DNA of 64,000 nucleotides, from contig NZ_SPPC01000005.1 in NCBI RefSeq assembly GCF_004570975.1, positions 62,001 through 126,000 of the forward strand, in the 5' to 3' direction. How positions within the stretch are numbered: the stretch's first letter is position 1; each line of letters begins with the position of its first letter. The position numbers were made by a program, and so were the translations under genes. This DNA comes from Barnesiella sp. WM24. Lineage in GTDB: Bacteria > Bacteroidota > Bacteroidia > Bacteroidales > Muribaculaceae. Positions 44,942-54,463 of this stretch are shown here, piece by piece. The notes below the pieces were generated by a model. That model searched no databases and was not told the origin of the DNA. It worked only from the letters and a program-made list of their open reading frames with translations.

Positions 44942-44973
44942 TTTGCCGGGAGGGAGGCAAAGTGTTAACTTTG
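44942..44973 (+). promoter_or_regulatory. Promoter of the ABC-F gene
   Basis: TTTG (44942-44945), 20 bp, then TAACTTTG (44966-44973) gives a textbook Bacteroidetes promoter (-33 TTTG, -7 TAnnTTTG). It ends 31 bp before the start codon at 45005. Confidence 0.75.
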
Positions 44974-45004
44974 TAAGTTAATAAGCAATATTGAATGACT
45001 CATA

Positions 45005-46990
45005 ATGATTTCCATAAACAATCTATCGGTAGAGTTTAGTGCCAAAAGCCTGTTTGACAACATCAGTTATGTCATCAACAAAAAAGACAAGATAGCGCTC
45101 GTCGGTAAAAACGGAGCCGGCAAGTCCACGATGCTTAAAATAATCGCCGGATTGCAGCGCCCCACATCAGGAACAGTCTCTGTCCCGCAAGATGTCACAA
45201 TCGGCTATCTGCCTCAGCACATGACACTCAATGACTCACTCACCGTGATTGAGGAGGTAAGGAAAGCATTCTCCCACATCAAAGAGATGCACGCGGAGTT
45301 TGACAGGTTTAACGAAGAGCTGTCGTCGCGCACCGATTATGAATCGGAAGATTACCAGAAGCTCATTGACCATATAACGACCCTTACCGAGCGTCTTGCC
45401 ATGGAAGAGAGTGAAAACGGCGAGGCTGAAATGGAAAAGACGCTTACAGGCCTCGGGTTTAGCCGTAACGATTTCAACCGTCCGACTGCGGAATTCAGCG
45501 GCGGATGGCGCATGCGTATCGAGCTTGCGAAGCTGCTGCTTACACGCCCCGACGTGTTGCTTCTCGACGAGCCGACCAACCACCTTGACATCGAGTCGAT
45601 ACAATGGCTTGAAAACTTCCTCGTGACAAAAGCCAACGCCGTGATGCTTGTAAGCCATGACAGGGCTTTCATCGACAACGTGACCAACCGCACAATTGAA
45701 ATATCACTTGGCAAGATATATGATTATTCGGTCAACTACTCAAAATATGTAGTGCTGCGCCAGGAACGTCTGGAGCAACAGCGACGCGCTTATCTCAACC
45801 AGCAGAAGCAGATTCAGGACACTGAAGACTTTATCGAGCGATTCCGCTATAAAGCCACAAAGTCAGTGCAGGTCCAAAGCCGCATCAAGCAGCTTGCCAA
45901 AATCGACCGTATAGAGATTGACGAAGTCGACACGAGCCACCTCAACCTGAAATTTCCACCCGCACCTCGCTCCGGCGACTATCCAGTAATAGCCGACGAC
46001 CTCGGCAAGGCATATGGCGACCACCAGGTATTTAACCATGCCACTTTCACAATCAAGCGCGGTGAGAAAGTCGCCTTTGTCGGAAAAAACGGCGAAGGTA
46101 AATCGACACTTGTAAAGTGTATAATGGGTGAGATTCCATTCACGGGCAGTCTGAAGATCGGTCACAATGTAAAAATAGGATACTTCGCCCAAAATCAGGC
46201 TCAATTGCTTGACGGAGAAATTACTGTATTTGACACTATCGACCGTGTGGCGGTAGGTGACATACGCACCAAAATACGTGACATCCTCGGAGCGTTCATG
46301 TTTGGCGGCCCGGCATCCGACAAGAAGGTGAAAGTCCTTTCGGGAGGTGAGAAAACACGACTCGCCATGATACGCCTTCTTCTTGAGCCGGTCAACCTTC
46401 TCATACTCGACGAGCCGACCAACCACCTCGACATGACCACCAAAGACATCCTTAAACAAGCGATAAAGGAGTTTAACGGCACGGTTATTGTAGTAAGCCA
46501 TGACCGCGAGTTCCTTGACGGGCTTGTGGAAAAGGTCTATGAATTTGGAGGCGGAAAGGTAAAGGAATGTCTCGGAGGCATCTACGAGTTTCTTGAAAAG
46601 AAAAAGCTCGCCTCACTCGCCGAGCTTGAAAGCAGCCGGCAGCCTGTAGCTAAGCGACAGGAAAAGCAGGAGTCCACAAAACAGTCTGAAAAACCCTCCG
46701 CGGCAAAATCAGCCGAGCAGCCGGCTAAGCCAAAAATGACTTACACGGAGCAGCGCGAACGCGAAAAAATGGTCAAGCGAGCCGAAAAGAAAGTAAAGGA
46801 GGCTGAAGCCGAAATCGCGGCAATAGAGCAAAGCATAGCCGATACCGAGGCCAAAATAGCAGCCGGTGAGACATCAAACGAGATATTTGAGACTCATGCC
46901 GCTCTTCAGAAGAAGCTTGACAACGCCATGAGCCTCTGGGAGATTGCCACCATCGACCTTGACGAGCTGAAAGAATCGCTAAAATTTTAA
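45005..46990 (+). CDS. ABC-F family ATPase (Uup/EttA-type)
   Basis: Soluble tandem ATPase of the ribosome-acting ABC-F group; no membrane domain. The first cassette has Walker A GKNGAGKST, signature FSGGWRMR and Walker B LLLDEPTNHLD; the second has GKNGEGKST, LSGGEKTR and LILDEPTNHLD. The linker (about 245-300, many Arg/Gln) fits the P-site tRNA interaction motif. The C-terminus (about 540-661) is a Lys/Glu/Ala-rich linker followed by a coiled coil, as in Uup-like members. A role in translation or ribosome rescue is known for the family; a resistance role is not suggested. It has its own strong promoter. Confidence 0.94.
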   Translation: MISINNLSVEFSAKSLFDNISYVINKKDKIALVGKNGAGKSTMLKIIAGLQRPTSGTVSVPQDVTIGYLPQHMTLNDSLTVIEEVRKAFSHIKEMHAEFDRFNEELSSRTDYESEDYQKLIDHITTLTERLAMEESENGEAEMEKTLTGLGFSRNDFNRPTAEFSGGWRMRIELAKLLLTRPDVLLLDEPTNHLDIESIQWLENFLVTKANAVMLVSHDRAFIDNVTNRTIEISLGKIYDYSVNYSKYVVLRQERLEQQRRAYLNQQKQIQDTEDFIERFRYKATKSVQVQSRIKQLAKIDRIEIDEVDTSHLNLKFPPAPRSGDYPVIADDLGKAYGDHQVFNHATFTIKRGEKVAFVGKNGEGKSTLVKCIMGEIPFTGSLKIGHNVKIGYFAQNQAQLLDGEITVFDTIDRVAVGDIRTKIRDILGAFMFGGPASDKKVKVLSGGEKTRLAMIRLLLEPVNLLILDEPTNHLDMTTKDILKQAIKEFNGTVIVVSHDREFLDGLVEKVYEFGGGKVKECLGGIYEFLEKKKLASLAELESSRQPVAKRQEKQESTKQSEKPSAAKSAEQPAKPKMTYTEQREREKMVKRAEKKVKEAEAEIAAIEQSIADTEAKIAAGETSNEIFETHAALQKKLDNAMSLWEIATIDLDELKESLKF

Positions 46991-47013
46991 CATGTGATAA
47001 ACAATTTTAATAG

Positions 47014-49026
47014 ATGAATCCTTTTAAATACATACTTGTTTCCCTTGCAATAATATCGACCCAAAATATGAACGCAGAACAAAAAAGAGGCGTCGACCGC
47101 GCAAATCTTGACACTTCGGTCGCACCACAGACCGACTTTTACGACTATGCCTGTGGTGGCTGGATGAAAGCAAATCCGCTTAAACCGGAATTTGCCCGCT
47201 ACGGTACATTTGACGAGCTACGCGAAAACAACCGCATACAGCTACGTGAACTTATCATGAACCTCGACACCAAAAACTCGCCCGAAGGCTCCATCGCTCA
47301 AAAAATCGGCGACCTTTATGAAATGGGGCTCGACAGCCTGCGGCTCAACATAGAGGGCTCTCAGCCGATAATCGGCGACGTGGTGGCTATCAACCAGACT
47401 CCCAAAAGCGACGTCATCGACCTGCTTGCAACCAAAGTAGGCGTCGATGGATTTTTTGCCACAGGGGTTGAAGCCGACATGATGAATTCTGATGTTAACG
47501 CCATGTACTGGAGTCAAGGCGGAATGGGGCTCGGTGACCGCGACTACTATCTTGAAGACAGCGATAACGCAAAGAAAATACGCGATGCCTATCGCACTTA
47601 TATAATGACTCTGACCCGACTTATCGGCTACGACACTGAAGCGCAGAAACGCACGGCTGACAACGTAATGGAAATCGAGACACGCCTTGCAAAAGCCGCC
47701 ATGTCACGCGAAGAGCTGCGCGACCCTGCCGCAACCTACAATCCGATGACGCTTGACGAAATTGCCGAAAAATATCCCTATGTGGACCTGCGACGCTACT
47801 TCGCGAAACAGGGCATCACTGACATTGAATCGGTAATAATCGGTCAGCCTAATTCTCTCGCTGAAATAAACGCCATACTCGCTGAAGCCTCCGAGCAGGC
47901 AATCCACGACTATCTTACCGTAAGCTATGTGTCGACAGCCGCCGACTACCTTAGCGACGACTTCACCGACGCTAAATTCAAGCTGTCGCAGGCGGTGTCG
48001 GGCGTAGAGGAACCTATGCCACGCTGGAAGCGGGCTCTCGGAGTGCCCAATGCGTTGCTCGGCGAGGCTGTCGGTCAGCTATATGTAGAGAAGCATTTCC
48101 CCAAGACATCCAAAGACAAGATGCTTGAACTTGTAGGCAACCTGAAAACCGCCCTCGGACAGCATATAAAAGGCTTGACATGGATGAGCGACACGACTAA
48201 GCAGCGGGCATTGGAAAAGCTCGATGCCTTCACCGTGAAAATCGGATATCCCGACAAATGGCGCGATTATTCTTCACTTAAAATCGACCGTCGCCGCTCC
48301 TATTGGGACAATATCAAGGACGCCATAAAGCACGAGATCGACTACAATCTCGCCGACTGGGGAAAACCCGTCGACAAGACCCGCTGGTACATGACACCGC
48401 AGACCGTCAACGCCTATTATTCGCCTCTCTCCAATGAGATATGCTTCCCCGCCGGAATACTCCAGGCGCCATATTTCAACCCCGATGCCGACCCTGCTGA
48501 AAACTATGGTGCCATCGGTGTCGTAATCGGACACGAAATGACCCACGGTTTTGATGACCAAGGCAGCCAGTTTGACAAAGACGGCAATTTTGCCAACTGG
48601 TGGACCGAGGCTGACAAAGAGAAGTTTGAATCGCTCACATCGGGTCTCGCCGAACAGTTTGACAACATAATAGTGCTTGGAGACACTCACGCCAACGGAC
48701 GCTTCACCCTCGGAGAAAACATCGCCGACCAGGGAGGATTGCGTGTTGCCTATACCGCCTATCATAACAGCCTCGGCGACTCCGAAGGAAAGGTAATTGA
48801 CGGTTTCACTCCCGACCAGCGCTTCTATCTTTCCTACGCCAACGTCTGGGCAGGCAACATCCGTGACGAGGAGATACTGTTACGCACCAAAACCGACCCC
48901 CACTCGCTCGGCAGATGGAGAGTAAACGGCTCGCTGCGTAACATTGAGCCATTCTTCAAGGCATTTGACATAAAGGATGGCGATGCTATGTATCTTGCGC
49001 CCGATAAACGCGTTATAATCTGGTAA
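47014..49026 (+). CDS. M13 family metallopeptidase (PepO/neprilysin-like)
   Basis: A zinc peptidase that degrades oligopeptides, probably in the periplasm. A signal peptide (ends NMNA) precedes the M13 N-terminal domain (DFYDYACGGWMKANPLK). The zinc site is complete: H507EMTH511 with the third ligand Glu568 in ENIADQGG; NAYYSPLSNEICFPAGIL is the substrate-binding strand. It ends in RVIIW, the position of the CxxW ending of eukaryotic homologues, without the cysteine. Length of 670 residues is normal. It starts 23 bp after the ABC-F stop, so cotranscription is likely. Confidence 0.95.
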   Translation: MNPFKYILVSLAIISTQNMNAEQKRGVDRANLDTSVAPQTDFYDYACGGWMKANPLKPEFARYGTFDELRENNRIQLRELIMNLDTKNSPEGSIAQKIGDLYEMGLDSLRLNIEGSQPIIGDVVAINQTPKSDVIDLLATKVGVDGFFATGVEADMMNSDVNAMYWSQGGMGLGDRDYYLEDSDNAKKIRDAYRTYIMTLTRLIGYDTEAQKRTADNVMEIETRLAKAAMSREELRDPAATYNPMTLDEIAEKYPYVDLRRYFAKQGITDIESVIIGQPNSLAEINAILAEASEQAIHDYLTVSYVSTAADYLSDDFTDAKFKLSQAVSGVEEPMPRWKRALGVPNALLGEAVGQLYVEKHFPKTSKDKMLELVGNLKTALGQHIKGLTWMSDTTKQRALEKLDAFTVKIGYPDKWRDYSSLKIDRRRSYWDNIKDAIKHEIDYNLADWGKPVDKTRWYMTPQTVNAYYSPLSNEICFPAGILQAPYFNPDADPAENYGAIGVVIGHEMTHGFDDQGSQFDKDGNFANWWTEADKEKFESLTSGLAEQFDNIIVLGDTHANGRFTLGENIADQGGLRVAYTAYHNSLGDSEGKVIDGFTPDQRFYLSYANVWAGNIRDEEILLRTKTDPHSLGRWRVNGSLRNIEPFFKAFDIKDGDAMYLAPDKRVIIW

Positions 49027-49039
49027 TAGCTCTGACGAC

Positions 49040-49321
49040 ATGGACAATAAAGCCATAATCAACTCTCTGTCGGCAGCAATGGGACGAGACAGCAAAGACA
49101 TCACGTCGCTGCTTGACAGCCTCACTGCGGTAATAAAAGAGCGACTGAGCGACATGGACACGATAGCTATTCCCGGATTCGGAGAGTTTGAACCGGTAAA
49201 AGAAGACGAGCGCATCGATACTGACCCGACAACAGGACAGAAGATGCTGATACCCCCTGCTATCAACATCAGGTTTAACCCAAGCTCATTGCTGAAACGT
49301 AAAATCAAGGAGTCGAGATGA
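49040..49321 (+). CDS. HU/IHF family DNA-binding protein
   Basis: Small nucleoid protein (93 residues). The helical dimerisation part (MDNKAIINSLSAAMGRDSKD ...) leads to the core GFGEFEPVKEDERIDTDPTTGQ and the C-terminal strand INIRFNPSSLLKRKI. The DNA-inserting arm carries PTTGQKMLIPPA in place of the usual NPxTG context, so it diverges from standard HU. It overlaps the next gene (an HU domain on a membrane protein) by 4 bp, with an AAGGAG-like site before that start. The shared transcript suggests that the two HU-type proteins act together. Confidence 0.88.
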   Translation: MDNKAIINSLSAAMGRDSKDITSLLDSLTAVIKERLSDMDTIAIPGFGEFEPVKEDERIDTDPTTGQKMLIPPAINIRFNPSSLLKRKIKESR

Positions 49322-50424
49322 ACCGCAAGATAACATTTCCCCAGCTCGCTGATGCAATGGCGAAGCTGACATCAGGAAACCCGGCGACAGCCGAGACATT
49401 CATGAAGCATCTATTTGACCTGATTGCCGACTCCCTCGCAAAGGGAAAGTCAGTGACGATAAAGGGCATAGGCTCGTTTTCTCCCGGTGACAGCCAAGAC
49501 TGTCCGGTAATCTGGACTCCCGAAAAAGAGCTTGCCGATGCGGTAAATGAACCGTTTGCATTCTTTGACGCAGTCCCTCTTGGCGAAGGCGTGACTGAAG
49601 ACACCCTGGAAGAAGCCGACGCCGTGATTGACGCCACAACCGAGATAGAGCAGTCGGCGGCAGCGATTCCTGTGATACCCCCTATCCCACCCGCGCCTTC
49701 TATACCGCCTATCCCTTCCTCGGCTAAAACCGAGACCGCTCCTGTAGAGGAGCCGGCGGCAGAAGACACCCAGCAGCCTACCGACAGCAGCGAGCCGGCG
49801 ACAACAGCGAGTGACGATGATGAGACAAATGATACCGAGCCATTGCCCGAAGTTGAAAAAGCCGAAGAGCAACCCGAGGAACAGGAATCAACGGCAACTG
49901 CAGAATATGATTACGAGGAGGAGCAGCCCGGCGATTCACCCCGGAGGTTCAATCCCTGGCTCGCGGCAGCCATAGGACTGGTGGCAGGACTGATTGCAGG
50001 ATTCTTCATTGGCCGACAACACATTGTCACAGAGCCAACAGCCGACAACGGGGAAAAAACCGAGTCGACAGCTCCCGACACCATAGCCGGGACATTAGCA
50101 GAACCGATTGATACTGACTCGACTACACTCGTGGAGACAGAGGCTACCGACACGGTAAAAACCTATGAGCCTATAGCAGTCGACACAATCAGCACAAGCC
50201 GGTATCTGACTACAATGTCACGCAAGTATTACGGCGACTACAAGTTCTGGGTATACATCTATGAAGAAAACTCCGATGTAATAACCAATCCCAACCGTAT
50301 ACGTCCCGGGACTACAGTCACGATTCCTGACCCCCGGAAATATGAAATAAACGCCAACGACCCTGAAAGCCTCCGCCGCGCCGAGAAGAAAATCGGAGAA
50401 ATTTCTGCCCGATTGGCAAAATAA
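49318..50424 (+). CDS. HU-domain / transmembrane / LysM-like fusion protein
   Basis: A four-part architecture. Residues 1-90 are an HU/IHF-like domain (ITFPQLADAMAKLTSG, VTIKGIGSFSPGD). Residues about 95-210 form an acidic, Pro-rich cytoplasmic linker. A single helix (about 213-232, with positive RR just before it) spans the membrane. After a Thr/Asp/Glu-rich stretch, residues about 293-340 look LysM-like (RYLTTMSRKYYGDYKFWVYI, NPNRIRPGTTVTIPDP). If the topology is N-in, the protein would link DNA or another HU on the inside to peptidoglycan outside. It overlaps the HU gene by 4 bp. Domains are recognised by motif; the tether function is inference. Confidence 0.8.
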   Translation: MNRKITFPQLADAMAKLTSGNPATAETFMKHLFDLIADSLAKGKSVTIKGIGSFSPGDSQDCPVIWTPEKELADAVNEPFAFFDAVPLGEGVTEDTLEEADAVIDATTEIEQSAAAIPVIPPIPPAPSIPPIPSSAKTETAPVEEPAAEDTQQPTDSSEPATTASDDDETNDTEPLPEVEKAEEQPEEQESTATAEYDYEEEQPGDSPRRFNPWLAAAIGLVAGLIAGFFIGRQHIVTEPTADNGEKTESTAPDTIAGTLAEPIDTDSTTLVETEATDTVKTYEPIAVDTISTSRYLTTMSRKYYGDYKFWVYIYEENSDVITNPNRIRPGTTVTIPDPRKYEINANDPESLRRAEKKIGEISARLAK

Positions 50425-50501
50425 TCTTAATCTTTTAAGAAGATAAAGGTTAAATAGCTAATTTTAACAATCCCGTTTAACGAATGATTTGTTAGAATTT
50501 T

Positions 50502-50509
50502 TAAATTTG
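50502..50509 (+). promoter_or_regulatory. -7 element of the moxR-bat operon
   Basis: TAAATTTG fits TAnnTTTG and lies about 78 bp before the chosen moxR start (50588), leaving a leader of about 70 bases. A -33-like TTTA at 50476-50479 has 22-bp spacing, slightly long. Confidence 0.5.
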
Positions 50510-50587
50510 CACCAAAGAGGGAACAAAAACTTTCTACTGTCAATAATAAATAAACAGACAATATATTACTCGACAAAAACCAAATTT

Positions 50588-51583
50588 ATGAGTGAAACGG
50601 TAAATATCAGAGAGCTCAACGACCTTGTAGCGGCAAAGAGCGACTTTATCAACCTCATACAGAGAGGTATGGATCAGACCATAGTAGGTCAGAAGCATCT
50701 TATCGACTCGCTGCTTATAGCGCTGCTCTCTAACGGGCATGTCCTTCTTGAAGGAGTCCCGGGTCTTGCCAAGACTCTTGCCATCAAGACACTTGCACAG
50801 ATTATCGATGCCAAATACAGCCGCATACAGTTTACTCCCGACCTGCTGCCCGCCGATGTTATCGGTACAATGGTCTACAGCGTCAAAAGCGAACAGTTTC
50901 AGGTGAAAAAAGGCCCGATTTTTGCTAATTTCGTGCTCGCCGATGAAATAAACCGTGCCCCGGCAAAGGTACAGAGTGCCTTGCTTGAGGCGATGCAGGA
51001 ACGTCAGGTGACTATCGGCGACAATACATTCGGTCTCGACGAGCCATTCCTTGTGATGGCAACCCAAAACCCTATCGAGCAAGAAGGCACCTATCCGCTG
51101 CCTGAGGCGCAGGTTGACCGTTTCCTTCTGAAAGTGGTCATCGGCTACCCCTCCAAGGAAGAAGAAAAAGTCATCATCAGACAGAATATCACAAACGAGC
51201 GCAAGGAAATCAAGCCGTTGCTGAAGCCGGAAGAAATCCTCGAGGCACAGAAAGTGTGTGAGAAAATATATATCGATGAGAAAATCGAGCGTTACATTGT
51301 CGACATCGTGTTTGCGACACGTTTCCCCGCCGACTACGGACTTAACGACCTTACATCGATAATCGCTTTCGGCGCTTCACCACGTGCGTCAATCAGCCTT
51401 GCCCGCGCGGCACGCAGCTACGCGTTCCTTCGTGGTCGCGGCTATGTGGTGCCTGAAGATGTAAGAGCGGTTGCCCACGACGTGCTTCGCCACCGTATCG
51501 GACTCACCTATGAAGCGGAAGCCAACACCATCACCGCCGATGAAATAATCTCAACCATACTCGACAAAGTCGAAGTGCCCTAA
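50588..51583 (+). CDS. MoxR-family AAA+ ATPase of the bat operon
   Basis: A MoxR chaperone-like ATPase that works with the VWA proteins encoded downstream. The ATG at 50588 (MSETVNIREL) is chosen; 33 open codons upstream overlap the promoter. Walker A is GVPGLAKT (a MoxR variant), Walker B LADEINRAP, with the sensor-like ATQNPIEQEGTYPLPEAQ and the C-terminal lid domain following. It begins the eight-gene set MoxR-DUF58-(membrane protein)-BatA-BatB-BatC-BatD-BatE, all on the plus strand with spacers of at most about 20 bp. Confidence 0.94.
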   Translation: MSETVNIRELNDLVAAKSDFINLIQRGMDQTIVGQKHLIDSLLIALLSNGHVLLEGVPGLAKTLAIKTLAQIIDAKYSRIQFTPDLLPADVIGTMVYSVKSEQFQVKKGPIFANFVLADEINRAPAKVQSALLEAMQERQVTIGDNTFGLDEPFLVMATQNPIEQEGTYPLPEAQVDRFLLKVVIGYPSKEEEKVIIRQNITNERKEIKPLLKPEEILEAQKVCEKIYIDEKIERYIVDIVFATRFPADYGLNDLTSIIAFGASPRASISLARAARSYAFLRGRGYVVPEDVRAVAHDVLRHRIGLTYEAEANTITADEIISTILDKVEVP

Positions 51584-51599
51584 ACAGCGACAATAGCTT

Positions 51600-52475
51600 A
51601 TGGATGCCAATGAGCTTCTAAAAAAAGTAAGAAAGATTGAGATCAAGACCAAAGGTCTTTCTCAAAACATATTTGCCGGAGAATACCATTCGGCATTCAA
51701 AGGGCGCGGCATGACATTCAGCGAGGTACGCGAATATCAGTATGGCGATGACATCCGTGACATCGACTGGAATGTCACCGCTCGCCATAATCACCCCTAT
51801 GTCAAGGTCTACGAAGAGGAGCGAGAGCTTACTGTAATGCTGCTGATCGACGTGTCGGGCAGCCGTAATTTTGGTGCTGTCGGCGAAGACAAGCGGCAGA
51901 TGATTGCAGAAATCTCGGCGACAATCGCTTTTTCGGCAATCCAGAACAATGACAAAATCGGTGTGATATTCTTTTCCGACCGCATTGAAAAATTCATTCC
52001 ACCGAAAAAGGGCAGACGCCACATACTATTCATAATACGCGAACTGCTCGACTTCAATCCGGAAAGCAAAGGCACCGACATAGGCGGTGCCCTACGCTAC
52101 ATGACCGACGCGCTAAAGAAGAGATGCACGACATTTGTCATCTCCGACTTTATTGACAGCCACGACTACTACAAGGCGCTCACAATCGCCAACAACAAGC
52201 ACGACGTGACAGCCATACAGGTCTATGACAAGCGCGACGCCCAGCTGCCCGACGTAGGGCTCATGAGAGTCGTTGACCTTGAAACCGGCGCCGACCGCTG
52301 GGTCAACACATCCTCAGCCAAAGTAAGGCAGGCTTTCAACAAATGGTGGTATGAACGACAGCAGACGATGATAGAGCGGTTCAACCGCAGTCGTGTCGAA
52401 CATGCCTCTATCACTACAGATGAAGACTTTGTCAAGGCGCTCATGGCGCTTTTCAAAAAACGCGAACTGAGATAG
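51600..52475 (+). CDS. DUF58 domain protein of the bat operon
   Basis: Cytosolic protein with the DUF58 region (about 40-130, with YQYGDDIRDIDWNVTARH) inside a VWA-like fold; LLIDVSGSRNFG (MIDAS-like DxSxS) is intact and GRRHILFIIRELL follows. In MoxR systems DUF58 proteins pair with the ATPase. It starts 16 bp after moxR. The function of the complex is not settled; in Bacteroides fragilis the operon is tied to aerotolerance. Confidence 0.92.
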   Translation: MDANELLKKVRKIEIKTKGLSQNIFAGEYHSAFKGRGMTFSEVREYQYGDDIRDIDWNVTARHNHPYVKVYEEERELTVMLLIDVSGSRNFGAVGEDKRQMIAEISATIAFSAIQNNDKIGVIFFSDRIEKFIPPKKGRRHILFIIRELLDFNPESKGTDIGGALRYMTDALKKRCTTFVISDFIDSHDYYKALTIANNKHDVTAIQVYDKRDAQLPDVGLMRVVDLETGADRWVNTSSAKVRQAFNKWWYERQQTMIERFNRSRVEHASITTDEDFVKALMALFKKRELR

Positions 52476-52480
52476 ACACT

Positions 52481-53464
52481 ATGAGCAAATCAATTATCAT
52501 AAGCCTTATTATCGCCATTGCAGGACTGGCAGTGTCAGACCGCGCGGCTGCCGCTCCCGTGAGCGTAAAAGCGTCGCTCGACTCCGCCTACATCCTGATG
52601 GGAAAGCAGACAGTGCTTAATCTTGAGATTGTGCAGGACCGGGGCACTCAGGGTGCGTTTATCAACAACAGCGGCGACACTCTTACCCGCGAAGTGGAAG
52701 TCATCAGAGCCGTGAAACCTGACACAACCGACCTGGGCAACAACCGCGAAGAGATAAAACGCGAACTCGTAATCCAGTCATTTGATTCCGGACTGTATAC
52801 GATTCCGCCATTTGTATATGTAGCCGGCAAGGACACCTTTACGTCCAATGCACTTGCACTTAAAGTAATACCTGTGCCGGTAGACTCTATGGCGACAATT
52901 CACGACTATGCCGGTGTCGTCAAGCCCAATACTCGCATATGGGATTATCTTCCCGACTTCATTGTCGACTACTGGTGGATATTCATCATTGTATTGCTCT
53001 GTGCGGCAGGCATATTTGTATGGATGCGCTACATCAAGGGCAAGAAAGCCATTCCACTTGTTCCAAAGAAGAAGCCCGTTCCGCCTTATGAGCTTGCAAT
53101 GCAGCAGCTTAACAGGCTCAAGTCAGAGAAGCTCTGCGAAAACGGTCATGAAAAAGAGTATTACACCCGACTCACCGAGATATTGCGTATATATCTTGAC
53201 AAGCGATTCGGCATAAACGCCATGGAGATGACATCAACCCAGATTATGCATCATCTGCAGTCCAACGATGATACAAGGACCTCGGCTCCGGTCATGAAAC
53301 AGATTCTCGAAATGGCTGACTTCGTGAAATTTGCAAAGGTAAGACCTCTGCCCGATGACAACCAAAAGGCATTTAACAATGCCGTGACATTTGTAGAAAA
53401 CACAAAACCGGTTGAGCCAACCGAGGCAGTAAATGATAACCCACAACCAAAAGTGACTGAATAA
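52481..53464 (+). CDS. Bat-operon membrane protein of unknown function
   Basis: I do not recognise a named family. The 327-residue protein has a signal peptide (ends AAAA), a beta-rich periplasmic domain with BatD-like strands (VSVKASLDSAYILMGKQ, to about 150), a membrane helix (about 158-182, WWIFIIVLLCAAGIFVW), and a cytoplasmic helical domain (EYYTRLTEILRIYLDKRFGINAMEMT) like that found at the C-terminus of BatD. A gene in this position is common in Bacteroidetes bat operons. Its stop overlaps the batA start by one base. Confidence 0.8.
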   Translation: MSKSIIISLIIAIAGLAVSDRAAAAPVSVKASLDSAYILMGKQTVLNLEIVQDRGTQGAFINNSGDTLTREVEVIRAVKPDTTDLGNNREEIKRELVIQSFDSGLYTIPPFVYVAGKDTFTSNALALKVIPVPVDSMATIHDYAGVVKPNTRIWDYLPDFIVDYWWIFIIVLLCAAGIFVWMRYIKGKKAIPLVPKKKPVPPYELAMQQLNRLKSEKLCENGHEKEYYTRLTEILRIYLDKRFGINAMEMTSTQIMHHLQSNDDTRTSAPVMKQILEMADFVKFAKVRPLPDDNQKAFNNAVTFVENTKPVEPTEAVNDNPQPKVTE

Positions 53465-54450
53465 TGCAACTCGCCCATCCAGAATATCTATGGCTTTTCC
53501 TTCTGTTTATACCACTGATAGCGTGGTATATATGGAAACACCGCAATGCCTATCCCGCATTGGAGATTTCTTCAGTGCAGCCCTATGCGAAGCTGCCGAG
53601 ATCTTTCAAGGAATATCTCATGCACGGTCTCTTTCTGCTTCGTCTCGCCGCAATCGCATGTGTCATCATCGTACTTGCACGCCCACAGACACGCGACAGT
53701 TGGCGCACCTCATCGACAGAAGGTACCGACATCATTATAGCCCTTGACATCTCCACGTCAATGCTCGCGCGCGACTTCAAGCCCGACCGATTTGAGGCTG
53801 CCAAGGACGTGGCTGCTAAATTTGTGGCGGGACGCACAACCGACAACATCGGTGTAGTCATCTTTGCCGGTGAAAGTTTTACCGCTGTCCCGATGACGAC
53901 CGACCGCGGAATGCTCGCCAACTATATCCACGACATCAAAATGGGGATGCTTGAAGACGGCACCGCGATAGGTGACGGTCTTGCGACCTCCATCAACCGC
54001 ATAAAAGACGGAAAGGCTAAATCAAAAAGCATAATTCTCATAACCGACGGAACCAACAATACCGGCAATGTGGCACCGCTCACTGCTGCCGAGATTGCTA
54101 AAAAATATGGCATCAAAGTCTATACGATCGGTGTCGGTAAAAACGGCACCGCGCCCATGCCACAACAGAATTACTACGGAGGCATCGACTACGTAAACAT
54201 GCCTGTAGTGATTGATGAAGCCACGTTGCAGTCTATCTCCAACACTACGGGAGGCAAATACTTCCGCGCGACGGGCAACACCGTGCTTAAAGACATATTT
54301 GCGGAAATAGACCAGCTTGAAAAGACCCAAATGGATGTGCGCCACTTTTCTCACACCGAAGACAACTACATGATGTGGGCATGGCTCGCGCTCGGTCTGT
54401 TCCTCTTAGAAATCATACTGCGCCACACTGTTTTGCGCACAATCCCTTAG
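53464..54450 (+). CDS. batA: BatA-like VWA membrane protein
   Basis: Two N-terminal membrane helices (about 5-25 and 55-75), a VWA domain (about 85-270) with MIDAS DISTSM and a later TDGTNNTGN, and a C-terminal helix (about 305-325). This helix-VWA-helix layout is the BatA/BatB pattern. The VWA domain should lie on one membrane face and bind a metal-dependent ligand, perhaps BatB. It directly follows the unknown membrane protein gene. The assignment to BatA over BatB rests on order. Confidence 0.92.
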   Translation: MQLAHPEYLWLFLLFIPLIAWYIWKHRNAYPALEISSVQPYAKLPRSFKEYLMHGLFLLRLAAIACVIIVLARPQTRDSWRTSSTEGTDIIIALDISTSMLARDFKPDRFEAAKDVAAKFVAGRTTDNIGVVIFAGESFTAVPMTTDRGMLANYIHDIKMGMLEDGTAIGDGLATSINRIKDGKAKSKSIILITDGTNNTGNVAPLTAAEIAKKYGIKVYTIGVGKNGTAPMPQQNYYGGIDYVNMPVVIDEATLQSISNTTGGKYFRATGNTVLKDIFAEIDQLEKTQMDVRHFSHTEDNYMMWAWLALGLFLLEIILRHTVLRTIP

Positions 54451-54463
54451 AATAAATAAGCCT

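Noticed and set aside
44947-44958. GCCGGGAGGGAGGC near the ABC-F promoter resembles the arm of the terminator at 21300-21325, possible repeat element.
   Set aside because: Only one arm is present, there is no complement nearby, and the shared stretch is short; probably chance.
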